Shown here: positions 19,538 through 29,683 of the stretch, piece by piece
Numbering within the stretch: position 1 is the first letter of the stretch
How the letters are laid out: every line of letters begins with the position of its first letter
Assembly (NCBI GenBank): GCA_035645695.1
Contig: DASQMC010000048.1
Span: 1-64,000 of the forward strand
Length of the DNA: 64,000 nt
Direction: 5' to 3'
Origin: JAIVJZ01 sp035645695
Lineage (GTDB): Bacteria; Acidobacteriota; Blastocatellia; Pyrinomonadales; Pyrinomonadaceae
Made by a program: the position numbers and the translations under genes
The notes under the pieces: generated by a model
Databases searched by the model: none
Told to the model about the DNA's origin: nothing
Seen by the model: the letters and a program-made list of their open reading frames with translations, nothing else

Positions 19538-20434
19538 GTGTTGCGACGCTTCCATTTATTCGCGTTGGCGTTCATGCTGTGCGGCGCGGCGGGTCTCGCG
19601 CGCCCCTCGTTCGCCCAAACCCCTCGAACCGAGCAGCCCGCAGTTCCGACGCCGACGCCGGGATTGAAGGTTGAAAAGATTCAACCCGTCACCGGCAAGG
19701 ATGCCAAGACGCCCACCGCCGAGCAGGTCGCCGAGACGGTCATACTAATCTATGGCGGCGGGGGCGGGCGCGAGATGCTGAAGCAGATCAGGCGCAACGG
19801 CGTGGAGCGCGGGAAGGTGACGCGCACCGTGAGCGACGGGCGCATCGAAGAGTCGAGCTACGAGCAGCGGTTCGTGCGCGGCGAGACGGCGGGCAAAGAC
19901 AAGATTCGCGTGGATCAGAAAATGCCCACGATGGAATATGCGCTCATCTTCAACGAGGGGCGCATCTGGGGCATCATCAACGGGACGGCCTTCACGCCGA
20001 AACAGGACGCGGCCGCGGAATTTATCTCGCAGTCGCAACACGGTATAGATGCGCTGTTGCGTTACAAAGAGAACGGTTCCACTCTCGCTTTCGTCGGCAA
20101 GGAGAAGTTGAAGGGGCTAGACCTCTGGGTGATCGACCTGACGGACAAGGACAAGAGCCGCACGCGCTACTACATCAGCGCCAATCCCGACATACGCAAG
20201 ACGGCGCGCGTTCTCTGGCTGGAATACGAGGAGACATCGCCCGACGGCGGCGCGCCCGGCAAGTATCGCCGCACGTTCCACGATTATCGCTATTCCCAAA
20301 ACACGCTCGTGCCGTTCCGCTCGGTGCTCTACCGCAACGACCAACAGGTGCAGGAGGCGCGCGTGCAGACCGTTACCTACGGCATCAAGATGGACGAGAG
20401 TTTCTTCCAGAATCCGGAAGCGGCGGCCAACTGA
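19538..20434 (+). CDS. Exported protein of unknown function, LolA-like in layout
   Basis: 298 residues from a GTG at 19538. I prefer this start because AAGGAG (19523-19528) touches an ATG at 19529 with no spacing but lies 9 bases from the GTG. A signal peptide ends near PSFAQ, followed by a Pro/Thr-rich linker of about 20 residues and then a beta-rich domain that may share the LolA/LppX-type fold (outer-membrane lipoprotein sorting or probable lipid-binding proteins); this is an impression, not a motif match. There is no lipobox. A strong terminator follows at 20476, so this gene is monocistronic. Confidence 0.65.
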   Translation: MLRRFHLFALAFMLCGAAGLARPSFAQTPRTEQPAVPTPTPGLKVEKIQPVTGKDAKTPTAEQVAETVILIYGGGGGREMLKQIRRNGVERGKVTRTVSDGRIEESSYEQRFVRGETAGKDKIRVDQKMPTMEYALIFNEGRIWGIINGTAFTPKQDAAAEFISQSQHGIDALLRYKENGSTLAFVGKEKLKGLDLWVIDLTDKDKSRTRYYISANPDIRKTARVLWLEYEETSPDGGAPGKYRRTFHDYRYSQNTLVPFRSVLYRNDQQVQEARVQTVTYGIKMDESFFQNPEAAAN

Positions 20435-20475
20435 AAAAGCCCGCCCGCGCCGGAGCCGGAGTCTTGAAATACACT

Positions 20476-20517
20476 GTGAGAGGCTGAAACGTAAGGTTTC
20501 GGCCTCTCACTTTTTTT
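20476..20517 (+). terminator. Strong Rho-independent terminator
   Basis: Stem 20476-20490 / 20496-20510 (GTGAGAGGCTGAAAC against GTTTCGGCCTCTCAC, 15 pairs including one G-T) with loop GTAAG, followed by seven T. Confidence 0.95.
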
Positions 20518-20626
20518 GCCGTTCGCGCGAAAATGGCGCAATGGATTTAGACTTGCGCGCTGTGCTAGTATCCGGCCGCCTTCACACGCACTCGTCAGCG
20601 CAGCATCACTCCGGCACAGGAGGAGA

Positions 20627-22591
20627 ATGAGGAGCGACAGCATCTTGCTCGGCCTTCAACACTTCGAGGATTCGACGCTCCTCCACGCGCTCTCACAGAA
20701 TTACCCGACGGCCGACGCGGCGCTGGCCGAGGCCGCCGCTCTCTACGCCGCGCTGTCCCTGCCTAAAGGCGTCGTGCATGTCGTCAGCGACGTACACGGC
20801 GAATATAAAAAACTTCGTCATATCATCAACAACGCTTCCGGCAGTTTGCGTTTGCTCGCCGCGACGCTGTTCGACGGCAAGCTGGACGAGACGGAGCAGC
20901 AGGAGTTGCTCGCCGTCCTCTATTACCCGCGCGAGTTAATGGAACACCTGCACGAGCGCATGAACGACCGCGAGGCGCGCCGCGCGTGGGTACGCCGCGT
21001 GCTTCGCCTGCAATTCGAGATCGTGCGCGAACTGGCGCGCGGGCGTCGGCACCGTCACGTCAACGCATTGATGCCTCCCGAATACTCCGAACTCTTCGAG
21101 GAACTACGCAACGAACCGCGCGGCGGGCGCGACCACGCCTATGTGGACGCGATGATCGATGCGCTCGCCGCGCACAACAAGGATTTACCCGCCGTGCGCG
21201 CGGCCTCGCGTCTGGTGCGCAATCTGTCCGTCTCGGAGATCATCGTGGCGGGCGACCTCGGCGACCGCGGCCCGCGCATCGACAAGGTGATCGATTACCT
21301 GTCGGAGCAGCCGAACGTCGCCTTCACCTGGGGCAATCACGACGCGCTGTGGATGGGCGCGTGTCTCGGGCAAGAGTCCTTGATCGCCACGGTGCTGCGC
21401 GTCTCCCTACGCTATCGCCGCCTCTCCCAACTCGAAGAAGGCTACGGGCTGACAATCACGCCGCTCGAACGCTTGGCGCGCACCGTCTACGGCGACGACC
21501 CCTGCGAGCGTTTCAAAACGAAGGGGACGGGACTGCGCGACGATCTGCTCATGGCGAGGATGCAAAAGGCCATCGCCGTCATCCAGTTCAAACTCGAAGG
21601 ACAGACGATTCGCCGCCACCCGGAATGGGACATGGAACGGCGCAACCTGTTGCATCGCATCGACGCCGCAAGCGGCACGGTCGAAATCGACGGCCGCACG
21701 CATCCGCTGCTCGACGCTCACCTGCCTACGCTCGACCCGGCAAACCCCTATGCGCTCTCCGCGGACGAGCGCGATTGCATGGATCGCCTGCGTCGTTCGT
21801 TCGTTTCGAGTTCGCGCCTGTGGGAGCAGATGTCTTACGTCACACGGCGCGGCTCGACATGGCTCCGGCGCGATCAGGCTTTGATCTTCCACGGCTGCGT
21901 GCCGGTTGATGAGCGCGGCGAGTTTTTGTCGCTCGATGTGGATGGACGCCTGTGCGCGGGACGCGAGTTGTTCGACGCGCTCGACGCCGTGGTGCGGCGC
22001 GCGATGAACGCGGGCGCGGAGACGGCGGGCGACAAGTCCGACTGGCTCTGGTATCTCTGGACGGGCGAGCGTTCGCCCCTCTTCGGCAAAGACCGCATGT
22101 CCACCTTTGAAAATTATTTCGTCGAGGACAAAGAGGCGCGCAGAGAGAACAAGAATCCTTATTTCAAGTTGATTCACGAGGCGGACTTTTGCCGTCGCAT
22201 CGCGGCGGATTTCGGTATCGCCGAGGACGCCCTGATCGTCAACGGTCACGTGCCAGTCAGGGTGGAGCGCGGCGAAGCGCCCGTCAAGAAAGGCGGGAAC
22301 GCCGTCACGATTGACGGCGCGTTCTCGGAAGCCTACGGCGACCGCGGCTACACGCTCATCATCGCGCCGGAGTGCGTCGCGCTGGCCGAGCACCATCACT
22401 TTGAATCAATCTCGGATGCGATCACCGTCGGGGCGGATATCGTGCCGAAAGTCTCGACCATCCGCTCGCATGAACGCCCGCGCCGCGTAGCCGATACGGA
22501 GGAGGGCGAAATCATACGCCGCCGCATCGGTGCGCTCGAACGCCTCATCATCGCCTACGAGCGCGGCGAGTTATTGGAAAAGCAGAAGTGA
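20627..22591 (+). CDS. fbp: Fructose-1,6-bisphosphatase, class III
   Basis: 654 residues from the ATG at 20627, which has AGGAGG just upstream (20618-20623); the frame is open further upstream but that part is not protein-like. It removes the 1-phosphate of fructose 1,6-bisphosphate (gluconeogenesis and pentose phosphate recycling). Class III is the metallophosphoesterase type: D55/H57 in SDVHGEY, GDLGDRGPR (209-217), GNHD (236-239) and a late VNGHVPV histidine. Length fits the Firmicutes-type class III enzymes (about 640-670). An extended -10 (TGCTAGTAT, 20563-20571) lies 55 bases before the start. It opens the carbon cluster. Confidence 0.93.
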   Translation: MRSDSILLGLQHFEDSTLLHALSQNYPTADAALAEAAALYAALSLPKGVVHVVSDVHGEYKKLRHIINNASGSLRLLAATLFDGKLDETEQQELLAVLYYPRELMEHLHERMNDREARRAWVRRVLRLQFEIVRELARGRRHRHVNALMPPEYSELFEELRNEPRGGRDHAYVDAMIDALAAHNKDLPAVRAASRLVRNLSVSEIIVAGDLGDRGPRIDKVIDYLSEQPNVAFTWGNHDALWMGACLGQESLIATVLRVSLRYRRLSQLEEGYGLTITPLERLARTVYGDDPCERFKTKGTGLRDDLLMARMQKAIAVIQFKLEGQTIRRHPEWDMERRNLLHRIDAASGTVEIDGRTHPLLDAHLPTLDPANPYALSADERDCMDRLRRSFVSSSRLWEQMSYVTRRGSTWLRRDQALIFHGCVPVDERGEFLSLDVDGRLCAGRELFDALDAVVRRAMNAGAETAGDKSDWLWYLWTGERSPLFGKDRMSTFENYFVEDKEARRENKNPYFKLIHEADFCRRIAADFGIAEDALIVNGHVPVRVERGEAPVKKGGNAVTIDGAFSEAYGDRGYTLIIAPECVALAEHHHFESISDAITVGADIVPKVSTIRSHERPRRVADTEEGEIIRRRIGALERLIIAYERGELLEKQK

Positions 22592-22926
22592 GGGATAAGC
22601 GCGTCGCGGGGCGGGGTGAGTTGAAGAAGTTCGTGGACGTTTATTGGAGAACGTGTTAGTATCCCGCCGCTTCAACGGGCGACACCCAGTCTTTTCGCGT
22701 CATGATTTTTCATCCTGATACGTGGTCGGGTTTTCTGCCCGCGCGAACCCCGCGGCTTCCAATTTAGCTCTCTGATAACAATCATCGAACATACGCTCGG
22801 GTCGTTTTATGGTCACGCACGAGTAGACGTTATTTTTCGCTTACAACTGCTACAACTTTGTGCGTTTGCGCCTCTTGCCTCGCGAAGGACGGACGTTTGA
22901 ACATATCTGCAAGGAGTCCGCAACCA
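22592..22926. other. Spacer before transketolase with probable promoter
   Basis: No gene is seen. TGGACG (22634-22639), 17 bases, TAGTAT (22657-22662), preceded by TG one base upstream, forms a plausible extended -10 promoter. The long leader (about 260 bases) shows no hairpin that I can support. Confidence 0.45.
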
Positions 22927-25038
22927 ATGGAAGCACAGGCCGCCGGCCGGGAGCCAGCCGAACTCGATAACCTCTGCATCAACACGATCCGAACCCTTTC
23001 GATGGACGCCGTGCAGGCGGCCAACTCCGGCCACCCCGGCACGCCGATGGCGATGGCTCCCGTCGCCTACCTGCTCTGGAACGAGATCATGCGCTTCGAC
23101 CCGGAAGACCCCATCTGGCCGAACCGCGACCGCTTCGTGCTCTCGATGGGGCACGCCTCGATGCTGCTCTATTCGATGCTGCACCTGACGGGCGTCAAGG
23201 CCGTCAACGCGAAGTATGAGACGACCGGCAAGCCTTCCGTCGAACTCGACGACATCAAGAACTTTCGCCAGCTCGATAGCCGCTGCCCCGGTCATCCCGA
23301 ATACCGCTGGACTTCCGGCATCGAGACGACCACCGGGCCGCTCGGCCAGGGGATTGCGACGAGCGTCGGGATGGCAATCGCCTCGAAGTGGCAGGCGGCC
23401 TATTTCAACCGCCCCGGCTTCGAGATGTTCGACTACAACGTTTATGCCCTGTGCGGCGACGGCTGCATAATGGAAGGCGTCTCGCACGAGGCCGCTTCTC
23501 TCGCCGCGCATCTCAAACTCGACAACCTCTGCTGGATTTACGACAACAACAAAATCACCATCGAAGGCCACACCTCATGGGCTTTCTCCGAAGACGTGGC
23601 GACGCGCTTCATCGGCTACGGTTGGAACGTTACGCGCGTCGGCGACGCAAACGACCTCGAAACCCTGAAACGCGCCTTTGCCGTCGCACGCAAAGAGACC
23701 GGCCGCCCGACGCTCATCATCGTCGATAGCCACATCGCGTGGGGCGCGCCCAACAAACAGGACACGCACGCCGCGCACGGCGAGCCGCTCGGCGAAGAAG
23801 AGATTCGCTTGACGAAGCGCAATTACGGTTGGCCGGAAGAGGAGAAGTTCTTAGTGCCCGAAGAGGTGCGCGGGCATTTCCGGCAGGGCATCGGCGCTCG
23901 CGGCAAAGGGGCGCGCGATGAGTGGTTTGCCAAAGTCGAAGCCTATCGCGTCGAGTTTCCCGAACTGGCCGACGAACTCGTCAGGATGCAGAAACGCGAA
24001 CTGCCCGAAGGCTGGGATAGAGACATCCCCGTCTTCCCCGCGGACGCGAAAGGCTTGGCCGGGCGCGACGCTTCGGGCAAAGTCCTGAACTCTATCGCGC
24101 GGAACGTGCCGTGGTTCATCGGCGGCGCGGCCGACCTCGCGCCCTCCACGAAGACGCGTCTCACCTTCGACGGCGCGGGCGATTTCACCGGCGAGGACGA
24201 CCGCGAGCGTGGCCGCTGGTATGGCGGCAGTAATTTCCACTTCGGCATACGCGAGCACGGCATGTCGGCCGTCCTGAACGGCCTCTCGCTCTCGAAGATT
24301 CGCCCTTATGGCGCGGGCTTCATGATCTTCTCGGACTATTCGCGCCCCGCGATTCGCCTCTCGGCGATCATGGAAATCCCGACCATACACATCTTCACGC
24401 ACGACTCGATAGGCGTCGGCGAGGACGGCCCCACGCACCAGCCCATCGAACAACTCGCGAGCCTTCGCGCCATTCCCGGCCTCGTCGTCATGCGTCCCGG
24501 CGACCCTAACGAGATTGCCGAAGCGTGGCGCGTCGTGATGCAACTCAGGCACGAACCCGCCGTGATGGTCTTGAGCCGACAGGCGATGCCGACGCTCGAC
24601 CGCACCCGTTACGCGAGCGTGGAAGGCGTCAAACGCGGCGGCTACATACTCGCCGATAACGCTGGTGAGGGTGGCATGCCGGAAGTGATCCTGATCGGCA
24701 CGGGCACGGAAGTCTCGCTCTGCGTCGAGGCTTACGAAAAACTCGCGGCCGAAGGCGTGCGCGCGCGCGTCGTCAGCCTGCCCTCATGGGAAATCTTCGA
24801 GCATCAGGACGAGAGTTATAAGAACGAGGTGCTGCCCCCGCAGGTCAGGGCGCGCGTCGCCGTCGAACAGGCAGGCACGTTCGGCTGGCGTCGCTACGTC
24901 AACAGCAACGAGGCCATCGTCGGCATGAAGACCTTCGGCGCGAGCGCGCCGCTCAAAGAGTTGACGAAGAAATTCGGCTTCACAATCGAGAACGTGCTGG
25001 ACACGGCGAAGCGCGAAATGGATAAATACAGGGATTAG
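22927..25038 (+). CDS. tkt: Transketolase
   Basis: 703 residues from ATG 22927 (AAGGAG 10 bases upstream). Thiamine-diphosphate enzyme moving two-carbon units between pentose and triose/hexose phosphates in the non-oxidative pentose phosphate pathway. NSGHPGTPM near the N-terminus, the TPP motif GDGCIMEGVSHEA ... DNNKIT, and the pyrimidine-domain segments FGIREHGM and DSIGVGEDGPTHQP are all present. Length is slightly above the usual 660-680. Tal/pgi follows after 29 bases, so the two are very likely cotranscribed. Confidence 0.97.
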   Translation: MEAQAAGREPAELDNLCINTIRTLSMDAVQAANSGHPGTPMAMAPVAYLLWNEIMRFDPEDPIWPNRDRFVLSMGHASMLLYSMLHLTGVKAVNAKYETTGKPSVELDDIKNFRQLDSRCPGHPEYRWTSGIETTTGPLGQGIATSVGMAIASKWQAAYFNRPGFEMFDYNVYALCGDGCIMEGVSHEAASLAAHLKLDNLCWIYDNNKITIEGHTSWAFSEDVATRFIGYGWNVTRVGDANDLETLKRAFAVARKETGRPTLIIVDSHIAWGAPNKQDTHAAHGEPLGEEEIRLTKRNYGWPEEEKFLVPEEVRGHFRQGIGARGKGARDEWFAKVEAYRVEFPELADELVRMQKRELPEGWDRDIPVFPADAKGLAGRDASGKVLNSIARNVPWFIGGAADLAPSTKTRLTFDGAGDFTGEDDRERGRWYGGSNFHFGIREHGMSAVLNGLSLSKIRPYGAGFMIFSDYSRPAIRLSAIMEIPTIHIFTHDSIGVGEDGPTHQPIEQLASLRAIPGLVVMRPGDPNEIAEAWRVVMQLRHEPAVMVLSRQAMPTLDRTRYASVEGVKRGGYILADNAGEGGMPEVILIGTGTEVSLCVEAYEKLAAEGVRARVVSLPSWEIFEHQDESYKNEVLPPQVRARVAVEQAGTFGWRRYVNSNEAIVGMKTFGASAPLKELTKKFGFTIENVLDTAKREMDKYRD

Positions 25039-25067
25039 AGGTTATTTGCGACGAAGGAGCGAACGTG

Positions 25068-27935
25068 ATGAGTAATACACTTGTTGAAATCATGAAGACG
25101 GGGCAGTCCATCTGGTACGACAACATCCGGCGTGCCATGCTTGTGAGCGGCGATCTACAAAAGAAGATCGAGGATGACGACCTGCGCGGCGTTACTTCAA
25201 ACCCGACCATCTTCGAGAAGGCCATCACTGGCTCGAACGACTACGACGAGCAACTGCGCTCGCTCGTCGAGGCGGGCAAAAGCGTCTCCGAGATTTACGA
25301 AGACCTCGTGGTCGAGGACATCGGCAAGGCGGCGGACATCCTCAAGCCCGTCTATGACAAGACGGACGGCGTTGACGGCTACATCAGTCTCGAAGTCAAC
25401 CCAGGCTACGCCTACAAGACGCGGGAGACGATTGAAGAGGCCGACCGCCTGTTCCAACGTCTCGGCCGCAAAAACGTGATGATCAAGATTCCGGCGGCGC
25501 AGGAGGGTTTGCCCGCCATCGAAGAGGCCATCTATCGCGGCATCAACGTGAACGTCACGATGATCTTCTCCATCGAGAATTACGAGCAGGTGGCCGAAGC
25601 CTTCATCCGCGGGCTCGAACGCCGCGACGCCGAAGGCAAGCCGGTGGATCATATCGCCTCCGTGGCGAGCTTCTTCGTCTCGCGCGTGGACACGGCGATT
25701 GACGCCGACCTCGAATACAAAGCGCGCCACGCCGCGACGCCCGAAGAGCGTGCGCGCCTCGAAGGCTTGATGGGGCGCGCGGCCATCGCCAACGCCAAGC
25801 TCGCTTACGTCAAGTACAAGGAGATATTTCACGGCGAAAGGTTTAGCGCGCTCAGAGCCAAAGGCGCGCAGGTGCAGCGCCAGTTGTGGGCTTCGACGGG
25901 GACGAAGAATCCGAAGTATTCGGAAGTTCTCTACGTTGACAATTTGATCGGGCCGGAGACGGTGAACACCGTGCCGCCCGCGACCTACACGGCCATTCGC
26001 GAGAAAGGCAAGGTCGCGCTCACGCTCGAAGCCGGGCTCGACGAGTGCCGCGCGCTCGTGCGCGAACTCGCCGAGATCGGCATCGACCTGAAGGCCGTCA
26101 CCGAGAAGTTGCAGAAGGACGGCCTCAGTTCCTTCGTCACCTCGTTCGACACGCTGGCACAGTCCATCGAGTCGAAGCGCGATGCGTATCTCTCAGGCAT
26201 CAACGAGAGGCTCACGGCAACGTTGGGAAAGTATAGTGAGGCGGTCGCGGGGGCGATCAAGGAAGCGGACAAGGGCGACGTGATGCGCCGCATCTGGCGC
26301 AAGGACGCCGCGCTCTGGAAGTCGGACGAAAGTCATCAGAAGATCATCAAGAACGCGCTCGGCTGGTTGAACGTACCCGACATGATGATCGGCGTCGAAG
26401 ACGACCTAGTGCAATTCGCGGATCGCATCAGGAACGTGCGCGAGTTCAAACACGTGATGGTGTGCGGCATGGGCGGCTCGTCGCTCTGCCCCGAAGTGCT
26501 GCGACAGACTTTCGGCAAGCAGGTCGGCTACCCCGAACTGCTCGTGCTCGATTCGACCGACCCCGACGCCTTCTCCGGCATCGCCGACAAAATAGACATC
26601 ACGCACTGCCTCTTCATCATCTCGTCGAAATCCGGTACGACGACCGAGCCGCTCGTCTTCTACAAGTACTGGTACGATCAGGTGGGCAGGCGCAAGGAGA
26701 ATCCCGGCGAATGCTTCGTCGCCGTCACCGACCCCGGCACGCTCATGGAGCAGATGGCGACGGAAGATAAGTTCAAGCGCATCTTCCTGAACCCGGCCGA
26801 CATCGGCGGCCGTTATTCCGCGCTCTCATACTTCGGCATGGTTCCCGCCGCGCTGATGGGACTCGACGTTCGGAAATTGCTCGAACGCGCCGAACGCGTC
26901 GTGCATGCGTGCGCGCCGGTCGTGCCCGCGTCGGAAAATCCGGGGGCACGTCTCGGCGCAATACTCGGCGAGTGCGCGATGGCCGGGCGCAACAAGTTGA
27001 CCATCAGCACCGATCCGCGCATCGCTTCGTTCGGACTCTGGGTCGAGCAATTGGTGGCCGAGAGCACCGGCAAAGACGGGAAGGGGATCGTGCCAATCGC
27101 GGGCGAGCCGCTCGGCGCGCCTTCCGTCTATCGGGACGACCGCCTGTTCGTTCACATCAGCGTCGAGCGGATCGATAGCGAGACGGATGCGAAGTTGAAG
27201 GCTCTGGAAGCCGCCGGTCATCCGGTCGTCTATCGCACGCTGACGGACATCTACGATCTCGGCGAGGAATTTTTCCTCTGGGAAATCGCCACGGCGTTCG
27301 CGGGCTGGCGTCTCTGCATCAATCCCTTCGACCAGCCGAACGTGCAGGAGTCGAAGGACGCGACGAAGGAACTGCTCGACGCTTACGCCCGCGACGGCAA
27401 GCTGCCCGAACAGGACGTGCTCGCCACCGACGGCGTGCTTACGCTTTACGCCGACGAACGGACGCGCGCGGAACTGCCGAACGAATCGGTCGGCGCGGCC
27501 ATCAAAGCGCACCTCGCGCGCGCGGGCGCGGGCGATTACATCGCCCTGCTCGACTACTTTGAAGAGACGCCCGAATACGAACGGATCGTGCAGGAGATTC
27601 GCACCCATCTGCGCGACGCGACGCATTGCGCCACGACGACCGGCTACGGGCCTCGCTTCCTCCATTCGACAGGCCAGTTGCACAAAGGCGGATCGGCGGA
27701 GGGCGTCTTTATGCAACTAACCGCGCCCGACATCAAGGATTTGCCGATACCGGGGCAGCCCTACACTTTCAGCGTTTTGAAACAGGCGCAGGCGCTCGGC
27801 GATTTTCGCTCGCTCTCGTCGCGCGGACGCCGCGCCGTGCGAATCGATCTCGGCGCGGACGTACAAGCCGGACTCGAACGCCTGCAAGAGTTAATCGGCC
27901 AAGCCCTTCCACGCTCCGGCGCAACGGGAGCCTAA
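25068..27935 (+). CDS. Bifunctional transaldolase / glucose-6-phosphate isomerase
   Basis: 955 residues, one open frame with two complete enzymes. Residues 1 to about 370 are transaldolase: GVTSNPTIF, the Schiff-base lysine K140 in MIKIPAA, and VASFFVSRVD. From about 400 on is glucose-6-phosphate isomerase: GMGGSSLCPEV, ISSKSGTTTEP, the GRYSALSYFG segment, and HSTGQLHKGG. Tal moves a dihydroxyacetone unit; Pgi interconverts glucose-6-P and fructose-6-P, so the fusion links the non-oxidative branch to the substrate of zwf. Such tal-pgi fusions are known in acidobacteria, actinobacteria and other phyla. ATG 25068 is chosen because AAGGAG is 8 bases away; a GTG at 25065 is the alternative. Confidence 0.95.
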   Translation: MSNTLVEIMKTGQSIWYDNIRRAMLVSGDLQKKIEDDDLRGVTSNPTIFEKAITGSNDYDEQLRSLVEAGKSVSEIYEDLVVEDIGKAADILKPVYDKTDGVDGYISLEVNPGYAYKTRETIEEADRLFQRLGRKNVMIKIPAAQEGLPAIEEAIYRGINVNVTMIFSIENYEQVAEAFIRGLERRDAEGKPVDHIASVASFFVSRVDTAIDADLEYKARHAATPEERARLEGLMGRAAIANAKLAYVKYKEIFHGERFSALRAKGAQVQRQLWASTGTKNPKYSEVLYVDNLIGPETVNTVPPATYTAIREKGKVALTLEAGLDECRALVRELAEIGIDLKAVTEKLQKDGLSSFVTSFDTLAQSIESKRDAYLSGINERLTATLGKYSEAVAGAIKEADKGDVMRRIWRKDAALWKSDESHQKIIKNALGWLNVPDMMIGVEDDLVQFADRIRNVREFKHVMVCGMGGSSLCPEVLRQTFGKQVGYPELLVLDSTDPDAFSGIADKIDITHCLFIISSKSGTTTEPLVFYKYWYDQVGRRKENPGECFVAVTDPGTLMEQMATEDKFKRIFLNPADIGGRYSALSYFGMVPAALMGLDVRKLLERAERVVHACAPVVPASENPGARLGAILGECAMAGRNKLTISTDPRIASFGLWVEQLVAESTGKDGKGIVPIAGEPLGAPSVYRDDRLFVHISVERIDSETDAKLKALEAAGHPVVYRTLTDIYDLGEEFFLWEIATAFAGWRLCINPFDQPNVQESKDATKELLDAYARDGKLPEQDVLATDGVLTLYADERTRAELPNESVGAAIKAHLARAGAGDYIALLDYFEETPEYERIVQEIRTHLRDATHCATTTGYGPRFLHSTGQLHKGGSAEGVFMQLTAPDIKDLPIPGQPYTFSVLKQAQALGDFRSLSSRGRRAVRIDLGADVQAGLERLQELIGQALPRSGATGA

Positions 27936-27947
27936 ACAGAAACGATG

Positions 27948-28074
27948 AAGGATGAACGCGGAACGATGAACTAAAAGCCGTGAATCGTAAATAGAAAGAA
28001 ACCTGCTTTGCTCGATTCACGATTTACGATTTACTTCTCTTCACTTCATCGTTCATCGTTCCGCGTTCATCCTT
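27948..28074. repeat. Nested word-built palindromes between tal/pgi and gnd
   Basis: Outer arms 27948-27971 and 28051-28074 are perfect 24-bp inverted copies made of GGATGAAC/GAACGATGAAC words. Inside them lies a second, imperfect repeat of GTGAATC/GTAAATC words (27980-27993) and GATTCAC GATTTAC GATTTAC (28014-28034). The outer right arm ends 20 bases before the gnd ATG. Confidence 0.9.
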
Positions 28075-28094
28075 TTATTCAATGAGGAAATCTT

Positions 28095-29546
28095 ATGTCT
28101 ACATCTGAACAGAGCGGTAAGACGGCGAAGATCGGCATGATCGGGCTGGGCGTGATGGGCGAAAATCTGGCGCGCAACATCGAGCGCAACGGTTACTCCA
28201 TCGCCGTCTGGAATCGCGAGCCTAAGAAGGTTGACGAGTTCGTCGAACGCCTCAAAGGTCATCAGGTGATCGGCGCGCACACCCCCGAAGAATTTGTGAA
28301 GTCGCTCGAACGCCCGCGCAAGGCGATCCTGCTCGTCAAGGCGGGCGACCCTGTGGACTGGACTGTCGATCAGATCAAGCCGTTTCTGGACGAGGGCGAC
28401 ATCATCATCGACGGCGGCAACTCTTATTTCATGGACACCGAACGGCGCGAGAAGTCGCTCAAGGCCGAGGGGTTCAACTTCATCGGGTCGGGCGTCTCGG
28501 GCGGCGAGAAGGGCGCTTTGTGGGGACCTAGCCTGATGCCCGGCGGCGACCGCGAGGCTTACGAGCAGATTCGCCCGATCTGGGAAGCCATCGCGGCGAA
28601 AGTTGATGACGGCGCGTGCGTCACCTACATCGGGCCGGGCGGCGCGGGTCACTTCGTCAAGATGGTGCATAACGGCATCGAGTACGGCGACATGCAACTA
28701 ATCGCCGAAGCCTACGATTTGATGCGCACCGTTCTCGGCATGTCGGCTGTGGAAATGGCCGACGTGTTCGACGAGTGGAACCGCGGCGATCTCGAATCGT
28801 TCCTCATCGAAATTACCGCGCAGATTTTGCGCGTGAAAGATGAAGAGACCGGCAAGCCGCTCGTCGATCTCGTGCTCGATAAGGCGGGGCAGAAGGGCAC
28901 GGGCAAGTGGACTTCCGACATCGCGCTCGACCTCGGCATCGTTACGCCGACGATTGATGCGGCCGTCGATACGCGCAATTTGTCGTCGCGCAAAGAGGAA
29001 CGTGTCGAGGCGTCAAAGCAGATCAAGGGGCCGGAGCGCGCCGCGTTTTCGGGCGACCGGCGCGAGATGATTCAGGCCATCCACGATGCGCTCTACGCCT
29101 CGAAGATTTGTTCCTACGCGCAGGGGATGAACCTCATCCGCGCCGGATCGGACGCCTACAAGTGGAACATAGACCTCGGAGAGTGCGCCCGCATCTGGAA
29201 AGGCGGCTGCATCATCCGCGCACGGTTTCTGGACAAAATCAAGGGCGCTTATCAACGCCGCGCCGATTTGCCGAACCTCCTGCTCGACCCCGATTTCAAC
29301 GCCTTCGTCCAGCAGTCGCAGCCGAACTGGCGTCGCGCCGTTACGACGGCCATCCAGAGCGGCGTCGCCGTGCCCGGCATGTCGGCCAGCATCGGATACT
29401 TCGACACCTATCGCACGGCCAACCTGCCGCTTAATTTGACGCAGGCGCAGCGCGACTTCTTCGGCTCGCACACCTACGAGCGAACCGACAAACCCGGCCA
29501 ACCTCCCGTCCATACCGAGTGGGAAGAGATGCTCAAGAAAGGATGA
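28095..29546 (+). CDS. gnd: 6-phosphogluconate dehydrogenase, decarboxylating
   Basis: 483 residues, the long dimeric type. It oxidises 6-phosphogluconate to ribulose 5-phosphate with NADP and loss of CO2. The Rossmann loop is GLGVMGENLARN at the N-terminus, followed by the cofactor-binding NREPKKVDEF; SGVSGGEKGALWGPSLMPGG binds substrate, and K189 in HFVKMVHNGIEYGDMQ is the catalytic lysine (K183 in E. coli numbering). The cofactor loop N-R-E-P would allow NADP. Ribosome site GAGGAAA lies a few bases before the ATG. Its stop codon (AAAGGATGA) is already part of the next word-built palindrome. Confidence 0.96.
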   Translation: MSTSEQSGKTAKIGMIGLGVMGENLARNIERNGYSIAVWNREPKKVDEFVERLKGHQVIGAHTPEEFVKSLERPRKAILLVKAGDPVDWTVDQIKPFLDEGDIIIDGGNSYFMDTERREKSLKAEGFNFIGSGVSGGEKGALWGPSLMPGGDREAYEQIRPIWEAIAAKVDDGACVTYIGPGGAGHFVKMVHNGIEYGDMQLIAEAYDLMRTVLGMSAVEMADVFDEWNRGDLESFLIEITAQILRVKDEETGKPLVDLVLDKAGQKGTGKWTSDIALDLGIVTPTIDAAVDTRNLSSRKEERVEASKQIKGPERAAFSGDRREMIQAIHDALYASKICSYAQGMNLIRAGSDAYKWNIDLGECARIWKGGCIIRARFLDKIKGAYQRRADLPNLLLDPDFNAFVQQSQPNWRRAVTTAIQSGVAVPGMSASIGYFDTYRTANLPLNLTQAQRDFFGSHTYERTDKPGQPPVHTEWEEMLKKG

Positions 29547-29681
29547 CGGATGAAGGAAAGCTGTCCATTGTCCGTTGCCAGTAGTCAGTTGCACGTGGCA
29601 ATCACGTTAGTTACTAAAGGCGGTATTGAACAACTGACAACGGACTACTGACAACGGACAGCTTTTCATTCATCCTTTTTG
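29538..29681. repeat. Nested word-built palindrome between gnd and zwf
   Basis: Left arm about 29538-29591, right arm about 29631-29681. Outer part AAAGGATGA.../TTCATCCTTT; inner part TGTCCAT TGTCCGT TGCCAGT AGTCAGT against ACTGACA ACGGACT ACTGACA ACGGACA, read as 7-base words. The left arm includes the gnd stop codon and the right arm ends 3 bases before the zwf ATG, leaving no room for a Shine-Dalgarno. Confidence 0.9.
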
Positions 29682-29683
29682 TT

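Noticed and set aside
20516..20626. Upstream in-frame extension of fbp
   Set aside because: It starts inside the terminator T run of the previous gene and contains promoter-like sequence; AGGAGG marks ATG 20627.
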